Assembly: GCF_030463565.1 (NCBI RefSeq)
Contig: NC_134652.1
Span: 20,437,397-20,501,396, forward strand
Origin: Pelecanus crispus
Lineage: Eukaryota > Chordata > Aves > Pelecaniformes > Pelecanidae
DNA length: 64,000 bases
Direction: 5' to 3'
Shown piece by piece: positions 26,168 to 44,200 of this stretch. The notes under the pieces were generated by a model that saw only the letters and a program-made list of their open reading frames with translations, was not told where the DNA came from and did not search any database. Each line of letters opens with the position of its first letter. Positions within the stretch are counted from its first letter, which is position 1. The position numbers were made by a program, and so were the translations under genes.

Positions 26168-26173
26168 GGAATG
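26168..26173 (+). promoter_or_regulatory. ACTA2: MCAT-like element (GGAATG) of ACTA2
   Basis: GGAATG about 185 bases before the predicted start, a position like that of the MCAT/TEF-1 site known upstream of the mammalian ACTA2 CArG boxes. A six-base match alone is weak; its position gives it value. Confidence 0.45.
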
Positions 26174-26230
26174 CAGTGGAAGAGACCCAGGGCCTGTGGC
26201 CACCCAGATTAGAGGTTTTTGTAATAAGGT

Positions 26231-26240
26231 CCCTATATGG
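26231..26240 (+). promoter_or_regulatory. ACTA2: CArG B box of ACTA2 promoter
   Basis: CCCTATATGG, an SRF-type site identical to the distal CArG element described for mammalian smooth-muscle alpha-actin promoters. It lies about 120 bases before the predicted start and 51 bases before CArG A. Confidence 0.88.
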
Positions 26241-26281
26241 TTTTGTTAGAGACTTCAGCTCTGTCTCTCTCTGTCTCTGCT

Positions 26282-26291
26282 CCTTGTTTGG
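26282..26291 (+). promoter_or_regulatory. ACTA2: CArG A box of ACTA2 promoter
   Basis: CCTTGTTTGG, the degenerate proximal CArG element (one G within the A/T core), about 70 bases before the predicted start, as in mammals. Together with CArG B it marks SRF/myocardin-driven smooth-muscle expression. Confidence 0.88.
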
Positions 26292-26323
26292 GAGGCTAGT
26301 GGGAGGAGAAGAGCTGAAGGGGC

Positions 26324-26330
26324 TATATAA
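26324..26330 (+). promoter_or_regulatory. ACTA2: TATA box of ACTA2
   Basis: TATATAA, 33 bases after CArG A, placing the transcription start near 26354. It is the only clear TATA promoter among the three genes here, as expected for a tissue-restricted gene. Confidence 0.85.
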
Positions 26331-26354
26331 CCTCAGAGCTTTTGGATACAGAGT

Positions 26355-26396
26355 GCACCATCCCCGAGCAGCTATCCCCAGCCAAGCACTGTCAGG
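26355..26396 (+). other. ACTA2: ACTA2 non-coding exon 1
   Basis: The start is inferred from the TATA spacing and may be off by several bases. The end is set by the donor in ctgtcagg/gtaagtgg at 26397. A short untranslated first exon is standard for muscle actin genes. Confidence 0.7.
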
Positions 26397-27444
26397 GTAA
26401 GTGGCACTGAACCAACAGCATGATTTGCAGATTGCTGGAGGACTTCAGCTAAATAATGTCAAGTGGAAGCTACTCAGGAGGATGTACTGCTGTGCTGTAG
26501 TTTGCTTAAGCAAACTTACTTATTAGAATTGAATTGATAAAATGCTTGTAGTATCTATACTGAGTTGTCTTCATTTTATCGCACTTCTGAAAGGGAAATA
26601 ACAGTTCTACCTGATGATTTTGCTGCTTCCACCAGCACTCCAGCAACAGCATAAAGGCACAGTCTGTGTAATGCCATGGCTGGAATTATAGCTATATTCA
26701 TGTTTAAATGAATCTGTGTGACCCTGTGGTGTTAGTTTTGTACTGAACAGAGTTCCTGAAGAAGTGAATTTGCCCACTGTGTAATAGGGTTTCTCAGCAG
26801 GTTTGCTTCAGTGCTGTTAAGTCAGTGTAAGGTGATGTGAGTGGTTTTGGGGAATGTGACTGTAAGGGCTGGAAGTATGCAAAACAGCAGTGTCTAATAG
26901 GATATGGTGAGGATGTGTGTGTCCTTGTCTCTGTGTATATGAAACTACTGTTCTGTAAAATGCCAAACATTTCATTAAGGAACAGGCTACGCACAGTATT
27001 TCTTGTGGGGCTGGAGTTCTAGTAGCTTGTTGTGGAGGTTGGTGAAGTGATTGGTTATCTTTTGATATAAAGCAGGTAGAAGAAAGAGGCTAAATACTGT
27101 ATTAATTACTTGGGAGAAAAACTTCCTTTCTTCCACAGTGCTGAGTGACATTCGCTGCTGTAAGATGTTACTACTGCGTGCCATGGCAGTCCTGAGCTGT
27201 AGCTCACTGGCTGGCAGCCGAGAGCCCCGTCTGAAATCATTCAGCTTTGATTTTTCAACTTTTTGTGCTTTATTACTAAATATGGTTTTCGTTTAGAGTC
27301 CACTAAGCTCAGAAATGTAGCCTTTCCTGCCCCCTTCCTTCCCCTCCCCCAAGTGATTTTTGGCATTGCATTAGCTGCATGGGTTTGAGCAAACCCCCTG
27401 ACCTCAAACTCCGTTCCAAAAACAGACGGTTGAAAAGCCTATTT

Positions 27445-27454
27445 CCTAATTAGG
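27445..27454 (+). promoter_or_regulatory. ACTA2: Intron 1 CArG box of ACTA2
   Basis: CCTAATTAGG, a perfect palindromic CC(A/T)6GG site about 1.09 kb after the predicted start, within intron 1. Mammalian ACTA2 also has a functional CArG about 1 kb into intron 1, so this is probably its counterpart. Confidence 0.7.
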
Positions 27455-29082
27455 AAATGGTTTGTCCAAACCAGTCTGTTCATTCATGTTAGGTAGCAAT
27501 TGTACTCCATTCAGTAAATGTTTGAATATAAAGAGCCTGTTTTCCCTGGAGTTTAATAAACACAAAAATCGCAACCTACTTTCCTTTTCCAATAATAATG
27601 ATAAATTATGTGGAGTACATCAAGTTAGGATTTCCCTATCCTTGCCGCCTTCTGGGAGCTCTGCCCAAGCAGCCTGCAGGAGCGGGGCTGCAGCCATGTC
27701 TCATGGCTGCCTGGCTGGGGAGAGGTGGAGGATATCAAATAAAGGATTCGGGAGAACTCTCCGTGCTTGTTCCATCTGACGTAGAGGCTAAACGGATCGT
27801 GGGCTCCTTTGCTCATCAGCCACGGCTCTCACTGACCCCATTCCCACTTTGTCCTGCACTTCCAGTATTCCTGTGGCAGAAGGTTTTGGAGGCTGCGTGT
27901 GGAGCCAGGTGGTCTGTGGATGACAGCTGTCTCCTTTAGCTGTTAACACACTGCAATTTGTTGAACTCTGCATGGAAGCCTCGGCTCAGAGCTAGCCAAG
28001 TGATTCCCTACCACACTATAAATCGTGAGCAAATAGTTCTTCCTGAGTCCTGGTATTCAGTACTTGTTTCTGTAATTGACCTTAATACAAAGCCTTCAAA
28101 GCATTTTTATTACCCATATTATCTTCCTCTTGCCAGGGGAGGAAAACAGTTTCTTTTTACTGAGACAAGAAGCAAACATAAATTACTCTGACACTCTACA
28201 AATGCAGTTTATTAGCTCCTTTGAAATGATGAAAGACCATACGCTATAGTCTGTTTTTAAAACACATACTGTCCCTGACTTCATTTTAAAGGCAGGTTAT
28301 TTTTTCTGAGTGAATAGGGGAGGACTGGAAAAGACTGGGGGGTTTTTTGTTTTGGTTTTTTTTTTTTTTCCTTTTTAATTGGGAACATTTCTTCTCTTTT
28401 AAAAGGTTAAATGTAAACTTAATTGGCCATCTTGACCCAGTGGGTTAATATCTGCATCAGGAAAACACCACTGGTACATGCCTAGCATTTAATTTGGTTA
28501 GTCTTTGGGAAGCCCAAGACTGGATGGAGAAGACAGGAAGACTGAAGTGCTCTTACCTTTGACAGCTTTCCACATGTGTCAGGATTTTGTCAGGGTGATA
28601 GAAAAGCAGGGGAAGTTGTGCTGAATCCGATGCAAAGGGATTGTTGTTTTTGCAGCTGTCAGTCCAGCATTCTCTTTTATCTCCCACCCACCCCCAGCCG
28701 TGCATTTCTGTGACCAAATTTAGATAAACATTTGCTGCTGCCTGATCTGTCTGCCCATGCCGCAGGACTAGAAGTCTCCTCTGGAATCCCCTGGATAATC
28801 TCTAGTGCATGCAGCCCTCCGGCAGACATGGTTGAAACCTCATGCTTTCAAAAGGAAGCCCATTCCCTCATACGGCCCCACAGGCCCTGTGATTGCCAAA
28901 CCAGTGCCATACCTCTCTTTGCTGGTGCTGCTTGCTTTCATATGACTGTCTGCCTTGAAGGGTGGGTCTGCTACCTGAGTGTGGTTTGTTTTTTGTTTTT
29001 TTTTTTTCTTTTTTTAATTCTTTCCTGCTGTTTTCATAGGGCCGTTTTCTGTCTGGAGGGCTTGAGGACGTTGACGTAGAAG

Positions 29083-36133
<7,051 letters not shown>

Positions 36134-36264
36134 ATTGCTTTATCTTTATATGTCTACTTAGTATATTACTGTGAATGTATTCAGGAAAATACATTCTTAT
36201 AATTTCATTCCATAAATCCTTCATCATAATGACTCTAATTAATTGGATACTGTGTATTTTTTGG

Positions 36265-36270
36265 AATAAA
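36265..36270 (+). terminator. ACTA2: ACTA2 poly(A) signal
   Basis: AATAAA 132 bases after the ACTA2 stop. A short 3' UTR of about 150 nt is implied. Confidence 0.85.
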
Positions 36271-36284
36271 TTTTAAATATGCTA

Positions 36285-37962
36285 TGAAATTGCTGCTCCT
36301 ATTTAAAAAAAAAAAAACAAACCACCAAACCAACCGGCAACTGCCTTTGTGGAGATACCATTACAGCTGGTTTGAAGCTCCATCTTGTGACACGAATTCG
36401 TTACTACACTATACTGGGCTTCGTAGCAAACAAGTGATACCTTTTGCTCAATGATACCAATGCTAGGAAATGCTAAACTATCAGGCTGCACGTCGTCAAA
36501 GTTTAGCCTCAGTAAACACTTTAGTCTGCAAACAGAACCAGTCTTGATTTTTCCAAAGTTTGGGCAGTACCAAAGGAGCGTCGCATCTGTTCGATATCAG
36601 GATGAGCATGGGCACTCTGCTTTGTATCTGTGCTATCCAGAAATATTATCTATCCACATCACTTCTTAATTTACAGCTGGCATGCTGGAAAAGCTTTTTT
36701 TTTTTTTTTTTTTTTTACAGTGTGTGGCCCAGAGGTGTATGATGTGTACTACAAAAGTTCTGTGTGTTTTCTTTAAAGAAGTGAATCCTGCTCCTTTGGG
36801 AGCATATCTAAACACTAATATTAGCTTGAACACACAGCTTGCCTATCATATGCCCTCAGGATGAGTGCGGCCTATTATTTTTATATTGTGATTTCTGGCA
36901 AGGTCTAAAGGGTAATTAAGCTGGCTTAATACACTTTCTCTTCAGAACTGTGGGGTTTTTTTGGGGGGGGGGGATGTAATGTAATCAAAGTAGATAAAAT
37001 AATTTAGACAACTGCTATTCATCTAGAAGTATATGCATAGAAGCTGAAGCCAATCATACTGTCTTAAAAGTATATATATGAATAAAGAATTCAGTGAGAC
37101 AGACCTGGAAAAGGGCCATTCTAAGAACTTGCTGCAATCTGTGTTCATTAGAGTTCAGGATAAAGGATGCTATTTATTTTTGTTACCTAGATTCCTGTCT
37201 AAACTCAATAGTTTACCTCACATGCCTGTTACTCGTTGTCTTTCAAACTGTAAGCTCTTTGCAACAGCACATGTTATTTACCATGTCTGCATAACCCCTG
37301 GGTTCCAGATCTTGTCCAGCTTCTGACTGTTAGCACATGTTTCAAACTTCATTGTACTAACCTCATTATTTAAAGTATAGGTCATCTAGGTGCTTGGAAC
37401 AGATACTAAATAAACTCGTTAGAGCAAATAACTTTGTATGGTTCTTCCTTCTCACTCTATCTAGATCTTTTTATCTAACTCTAGATAGATCCAGAGAATC
37501 CCTTTCAGGATAAGAACTTGATTTCAAATGAAAATTTCTACTAGAGGGTTGCTGGAGAAGACACATTTCTCCAAGGGACTCCGATGCATCTCTGCTATGC
37601 CAAGATGTGATGAGGGTCAGCTCTCAGGTAAAGGACTTGTGTTTTCCTAAGTGTTTTCCACTTAATAACTTAGCCAAAGCTTGAGCTATACAAGGCTGGA
37701 ATTGGGAAAAAGTCGGGGGGGGGAGGGGGGGGGGGGGGGGGGCGGGCAGGGGCAGGGGAGGAGGGAATCGCCCAAACTGATGTATTTGACTCTACTATAT
37801 ATAATGTAAATTCACTGGAGCGATGAAGAGGTGTACATAGCTGGAAGTCACAAAAAGCCAACCACTGTTAAAAATCTCTAATTCTCAGAATGCAACTGAT
37901 GCCAACAAGTGACAAAAGAAACAATTCTTGTTTCAACACAGTTACTGTTGTTTAAAGTTCAT
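36285..37962. other. Gap between convergent ACTA2 and STAMBPL1 3' ends
   Basis: About 1.7 kb with no recognised gene. It contains a T22 run (36695-36716), a G11 run (36963-36973) and the long G-rich tract at 37715-37765. Small open frames have no domain. Confidence 0.65.
37715..37765 (+). repeat. G-rich tract, quadruplex-prone
   Basis: G9, A, G18, then GGG, GGGG and GGGG runs separated by one or two bases. It can form G-quadruplexes on the plus strand. It lies about 200 bases beyond the STAMBPL1 poly(A) signal and 1.45 kb beyond that of ACTA2; readthrough RNA from ACTA2 would be G-rich here. The run length may contain assembly error. Confidence 0.85.
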
Positions 37963-37968
37963 TTTATT
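37963..37968 (-). terminator. STAMBPL1: STAMBPL1 poly(A) signal (candidate)
   Basis: AATAAA on the minus strand (TTTATT on plus), 228 bases after the STAMBPL1 stop codon. It is the first canonical hexamer I see downstream; a longer alternative 3' UTR cannot be excluded. Confidence 0.6.
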
Positions 37969-38195
37969 GTTGTGTTTTATAGGTGAGATTTGTTTACAGA
38001 TTCAGGGGTAGTGCCACTGAACTCCATCTTGACAGAGCAACAAAATAACTCCAAAACAGGCTAGAGCAATAAATATCAAACCATTCAATCTAAAATGTAT
38101 AAATATAAAAGTAATTTCTGAAAATGTAGGAAAAACAGGAATCCATTTTTCTGTTTTGGCCATTTGTGTAGCAACATCGCTATCATCCATCTGTA

Positions 38196-38252
38196 TCACC
38201 TCAGATCCAGCACAATTATCTTTATGTCTTTGCCAACCACATGGGTACATGG
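38196..38252 (-). CDS. STAMBPL1: STAMBPL1 last coding exon (TGA)
   Basis: Acceptor cttcttctgcag ends at 38253; reads [18 protein letters not shown] and TGA at 38198-38196. The ending [11 protein letters not shown] equals the human C-terminus. 57 nt of coding sequence, then the 3' UTR. A competing open frame in another phase across this exon is not the gene. Confidence 0.93.
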   Translation of the reverse strand, partial: PCTHVVGKDIKIIVLDLR

Positions 38253-41200
38253 CTGCAGAAGAAGTCAACCCATTACTCACAGAAATCAGTTTCAGTAAAA
38301 TAGCATATAAGAGCTATTGTTTCCTTTTAATTTTCTGAGCCTGCTTAATACTATGCCTATCTATCCAACTTTGTACCTATCACTGTGCCTGTTTGCAGGC
38401 AAACCTGACCGTCAAAGGTATAGACTGCTGAATAAAGCAAGGACTACAACATACAATCAGAAATAAATTTCTAAAGAGGATATTGCTTAGTGCTTGGCCT
38501 GTGAAATGGATTATAGGTCTGTGCTACCCTTTATGCATCAGAGCATAGGACACCTAAAATGAAGGGTGAAGGTGTTGTGTGCTGCATTAGAACAGGTTAT
38601 AGGGGACAGCAGCAAGGAAAGCGTGAACTCTGTTCTCTTCCTGCAGTAGCTTCAAATATGTCTACCCACATGATGTTCTTTTAAAGCATTTAGGATGACA
38701 CTGTGTCTTTAGACACAGTCATGACTAAAGTAACAACTTGTTTTGGGTCTGTGGACAAGAGCTTTTACCAGAAACCAGACAGATGCAGATTAGGATTGTT
38801 CTAGTCAGGTTTCATGAAGCTTCCTGTATTATCACCCCTGATATTTTTCCTCCATGAAATGAGACTATGATCTTACTATTTTTGTTGGAAGATCAATGTG
38901 TTTTGGGGATTGTACTTGAAAGGGTATTTGCATTTGATATGTGTTACCAGCAGTGTGTCTGATGAGTATAACTGAGCTCCTGTGGCCAATAACAACTTCA
39001 GTCATGACCTAAGTCTGTAAAGGACCACTGAAAGCCTATCTGGAACAAAAGTCTTAAAATCTTTCAGAGTTGGACTACCTTCTCATTATCCCTAGAGTCA
39101 ATGATAAAAGAACAAAACAAAATAAAGAAACCCAACCTCTCCTTCTTTTGAGGAATAATTCTGACAGTCCTACAAAAAAAAGAAGTAAATTCCAACGTCT
39201 CTGCATTCAGTCAGTTTATTTTGAGCTATGTGAGATGCTCTGTATTTGACATGAGCCCCCGTTAAAAAGTAATTATTCAAAGGCAGAGATTGTTGTTTTC
39301 CAGACAACAGTGACATTTCTGATAATTCTGACTGACTATACTGTTCAGCCATACCTATAGCATACTATGCTATTAAAACATCAGAAGATAGGGTAGTTAC
39401 TGAGAAAGGCTTGTGAGAAGCTGGGGGAAAATTATGGGCAATGAAGGAAGTGGGGCTTAATCTACTCATAGCTGCACTTTTTAGCAGCTGGGATGTTCAG
39501 CTGGGGAGATGAACTGAATGCTTTGTTTAAAACCTGAAGAGTTCAGGAACAACTCCCACCTGAAACTGTGGCTTTTCCTTCTGAAAACAGGTAAAACTGG
39601 TGACTGATGGTAACTGCCTCTGGTTAGCCACCATTTGAATAGCAGTGTGTAACACTCATTTCATGGCTTGTTATGGACTGCTTAAGTAGAATTCTGATGT
39701 CTACCTTGGTCAATGAAGTAAGGGTAATGAATTATTAAAATGGAGGGGGAAGTACAAAGAGACCTAATCTGAAACACCCATCATTTCTGCTTGCAGCAGA
39801 ACCATGGGCAAGAATTTGAATAGTCAGAAACATGTCAGATTACATACTTACATTAAATAACCTAGGCTCCTTTGTATGTGGATGGAATCCCTTCTTTTTA
39901 CAAGCAGAAACTTCTAGCATGCCAGCATTAGTAAGTCTGAAGATGCCGGTGCTGGAAAGCAAAAGATGAAACTACTGTTACATACTGGCCCCATAATACA
40001 AATCCGAGGTTTCACATACAAATTGCTTAGCTTAACAGAAGGACAACAGAATGGTACTCAGTAACCTTTGATACCCAGGAGCTAAGGCTGGGTTGGATTC
40101 TTAAAGACATTTGAAATCAAGGGGAGCTGTATTCCTGTAAAGAAAGAGGCGATGAGGGGAAGGGGAGAAAAAACACAGTACTGTTGCTATTCCAATTAGG
40201 CAGGCTAGCCTATTAAGGGCCAAGGTTAGTTCATATGGGAACAAATACAAACCAGAAACTTAGGTGTTCGGGATTGCATTTCACTCACTGAAGAGGAACA
40301 ACTTTAGAGAGAACAGCCTTTAAGCTAGCTGTGTAAATGACTAGTGAGAATACACATCCTCCCCACCCTTTTAGGTTATCAAGTAATACAAAGCACTAGG
40401 GAATGCACTGCTGCATATGTACGACCTAACACTTTGAGTATTGAATAAAAAGTTAGAAAACTCACCCTTCTGTAAAGAACATCAATACCTAATAACTACA
40501 GCACAGCCCCTGATTAATAGATGTTACAGATAGCAGCAACAGGTTAGAGTTGGTTACAGGTTATTAGCATAAACTATGAAAGAAGTTTGCAACACCAGAG
40601 ATTTGAAAAGGTAGGCAGACATTGTGCTCTGGGTTACAAAGCCTAGTGCTTGTGCACTTGCCACTCAATCTGTATTTACAGCTCTGCTACCTGAATGGCC
40701 CATGCAGGAAATCAGGCAACCAGAATGGGATTCATAGAAGTGATCTACAGGGGCAGAAGGCCAGAAAGAAAGGCTGAAGAAATGCAGTCTAAACAATGGA
40801 GTTAGTGCTGGGGCCTTGAAACTCCAAGCACACCAAAGCAGAGTCACAAAATTGAGGCTGGAAGGAACCTCTGAAGATTGTCTAGTCCAACCCCTCTGCT
40901 CCAGCAGAATCACCTTGAGCAGAATTGCCACGGTCCTTGTTACCCAGGACCATATCATGTCCAGTCAGGTTTTGAATATCTCCAAGGATGTAGACTTCAC
41001 ACCCTCTCTGGGCAACCTGTTCCATTATAAATCTTCACTTTGATACTTACACAGTTCCAGGTTTTTCCAGATACTTATTGTTTGTATTTTATGAAATACA
41101 AAAATAGGACCTTATTATCAAAAAAGTGATCTTTATCCCTCTACTCCCCAAACTGCAATTTTCTTATCGTCCTAGAGAAATACATCTAACCCCTCCACTT

Positions 41201-44200
41201 CCTCATCAGACAGAATGAAGATAGGTCTATGGTAGGGCACTGGCAATGAGGTCTCCAGAGGAACAGCTCCTGTCATCACTACTTGCTTTGAGCGGAGTAT
41301 AAAAATAAATGAAATTTAAAACCTGGAGCTGGGAGGGAGGAGGAGAGAGAAGCCAGAAACAATACTGTGCATATAGACTGACTGGAATGTAAGTCTAAAC
41401 AATTTACAGAAAACAAACTCACAATACAATAGTCCTGCCCTTCATCCCAGCTGATGTGCTGTTTGTATCTGATCAAATTTTAGGATAAGGAGCAGGGGAA
41501 AATATCTAAATATTACTTAGAAAAATCAGAACTCACTCATTATGCTTTGGTGAACAAACAATTGCAATGGCCTCTGGCAACATTAGCTGATAAGAACAAT
41601 GAGTATGAAGATCAACACTGGATAAGAATGCAGTTTGTGTTGGATGTGTCTACAAAAAGAAAGGGAAAACTCAACATCATGAAATATTCCTTACAAATCA
41701 AGGTCGACATACATTCAAGAAGGAACAATAGTTTGTCACTAGTGAAAGCATCAGTACTTCCCCAGGTTGGTTTCTTAAGTTCCTATTAACCCAGATTCTA
41801 TGTTGTTAGGGTGGCTTTTCAGTATGAGGTTTATGGAGGCACATTCACAACCGGATGTACAAGCAATTTTCTGATCATGGGGGGGAAAAAGGTGGAATGA
41901 AGCACAAGACAAAGGAAAATGACTTGATTGTCCAAAATCCCTGAAAGTGAAATTAATATAAAGTTTAAAAAAAAAATACCCCCCTCCCAATTTTGAATAT
42001 AATAGAAAAATAAATGGTATTAGAAAGTAATAAAATACCCCTAAATCAACATAAACAAAAGTTGCACTGGGAAAAGCAGGCCCATTGTGTCAAAAGAATG
42101 CCTCAACTTCATTAACAAATACTCATCTGTGGAGAACATTAGTACTCATTTACATCACTACAATTAGAATTAAGTGAGCAAATTAATTTGGATTATTCCA
42201 GTTATTTCCAAGGTTTCTTTCACATCGTATGCAGAGCTGATACAGAAAAGCCAGAATCTATGAGTCACACGTACATGGATCCAACCCAAAGTGAGGAGAT
42301 CATACTGATCCTGAATACCAAATAATTCTTCTACATTCTCCATGTCGCAGTAGTCTGGTCCTGCAGATTGCTTTGGCACTATTACATGGGTAATAGTAAA
42401 TTCATTATGTGTCTGTAAAACAAACATTGACTTAGAGTGGAACAAAATAACTAATAAATAAATGCTGAATCTGAAAGATGTCAGCCTATCAGCTAAACCA
42501 AAGCAGCATAGCTCCACTGATTCCAGTGCAGCTATGCTCACGTACTGCACCTGAAAATACGCCTTAGCTTTTTGGCATAAAAACATATAAGGAAGCATTA
42601 GTAACAACATGAGATTGTTGGATTGAAATGCTCGCAGAGACCAGTGTGAAAAGGATATCCTTTAAAAAAATTAAAAGGATGAAAAAAAGAGGTTCGAGAA
42701 TACTGTAAGAATTTTCTGTGAAACTTGGATCATTACTACTCTTGCTATTCTTTTTCTTTATACAATTCAAATACACTTGGACATCATCATTAAAATTCTT
42801 TGTATGCCAGCATCAGCCATGACATCTTTCCCTGCTCTGAAAGGACATTAAGTGTTATCTAGGCCAAAGGAAAAAAACAGCCTGAAAACCGGATGTTCTA
42901 CAGCTTGATGGGGGGATTTTCTTCTTCTTTTTTGTTGTGCCATTATGAATTTGATGACTCCAGTAGATTCTAACAGTCTTTATATTTCATTGTCCTGTAA
43001 CTAAACCTCACTTACCTTAGATGAATGCCAGAGAAAGTACTCGAAAAAGCCTGTATTGTACAGCGTGCTGAAAAACTTGCTACATTTTATAATGACAGCA
43101 GTGTAACTTTGATCAAATGTTTCCCCAATAAGGCAAGCCCGCGCTGCTGAAGTGACCACTCAGGTTACAATATATTAAGTTAATTACATTAAAGACTAAT
43201 CGTTTAGATCTGCTTTTGCTCTGAAATTGATACATTACAGGAAAATACAGCACTATCAAATATGCCTTTCCCCATAAAAATGCGAGGGTTAAACTGTACC
43301 AGTTTTCCACAGAGAATTCCACATGTCTCTATTCCTCTTACTGTATTTGCCTCTGCTAGCAGCAGAAATTTGTGACAGAGATCCCTGGGCAAAATGACGC
43401 CTCTGAGTGCTTCGGCCAATTGAGCTAACAAAAAACAAAACAAAACAAAACAAAAACAAACCACAAACAAGAAAAAGGAGAGAGAGATAAAAAGGCATTT
43501 GCAGCTTACACAGTGAAATTCCCTAAAATAAGGAAATATACACTGCTACAGGAAATTATTAAAAATGAAAGAATTGTACTTACCACATCACAGATTTCTA
43601 ATGAGAATAAATCTACAGCACAAGCACTTCACCCTAAATTGAGGTCCCCTGTCCATGAGACATGCTCACTAGCCTGCCTGTGAGGTGACGGTGGGTGAGC
43701 TGATACCATTTCCCAGGCCAGGGTTTTCCAGGGTGAACCACTGCAGGTTCTGCTTCTGTTCCCTTAAACTCCACAGCAAGATTCAGACTTCATTCCACAG
43801 GAACACTAAGGCTCTATCTCTAGATCCATCTATTGGTACTCAGCTGGAAAATGTGAACCTGTGCAACTAACCTCCTCTCTTAAAATGAAGAAGCTGTGGA
43901 ACTCGTGTGTACATTAACCTGTTCATGCTTATTTCACTGTGGGCTTCCTCATGGTGAATAAATACATATGCATATGCTATAAGCAGCAAAGCAGCAGATA
44001 AATTAAAAAAAAAAAAAAAAAAATCTTTGCACTTACTCTGAACAGCACTTAAAGTAGCCGCTGGCTGTAAGACCCGGTTTACTGGAGGCAAATGTCCAGC
44101 ACAGCCAGATGTGCTGCTGCTCTCTTTTTTCTCAAGCAGTGCAGTAGATAAGGAACTGTCCTCTGGTACAGAAACACAAGACAGCATACTTCCATCTATC

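Noticed and set aside
39861-39866. Alternative donor GTTATT in STAMBPL1 coding exon 9
   Set aside because: It would leave two bases and misframe the last exon. The GTAAGT nine bases on keeps the frame and adds LFN, matching human LFS.
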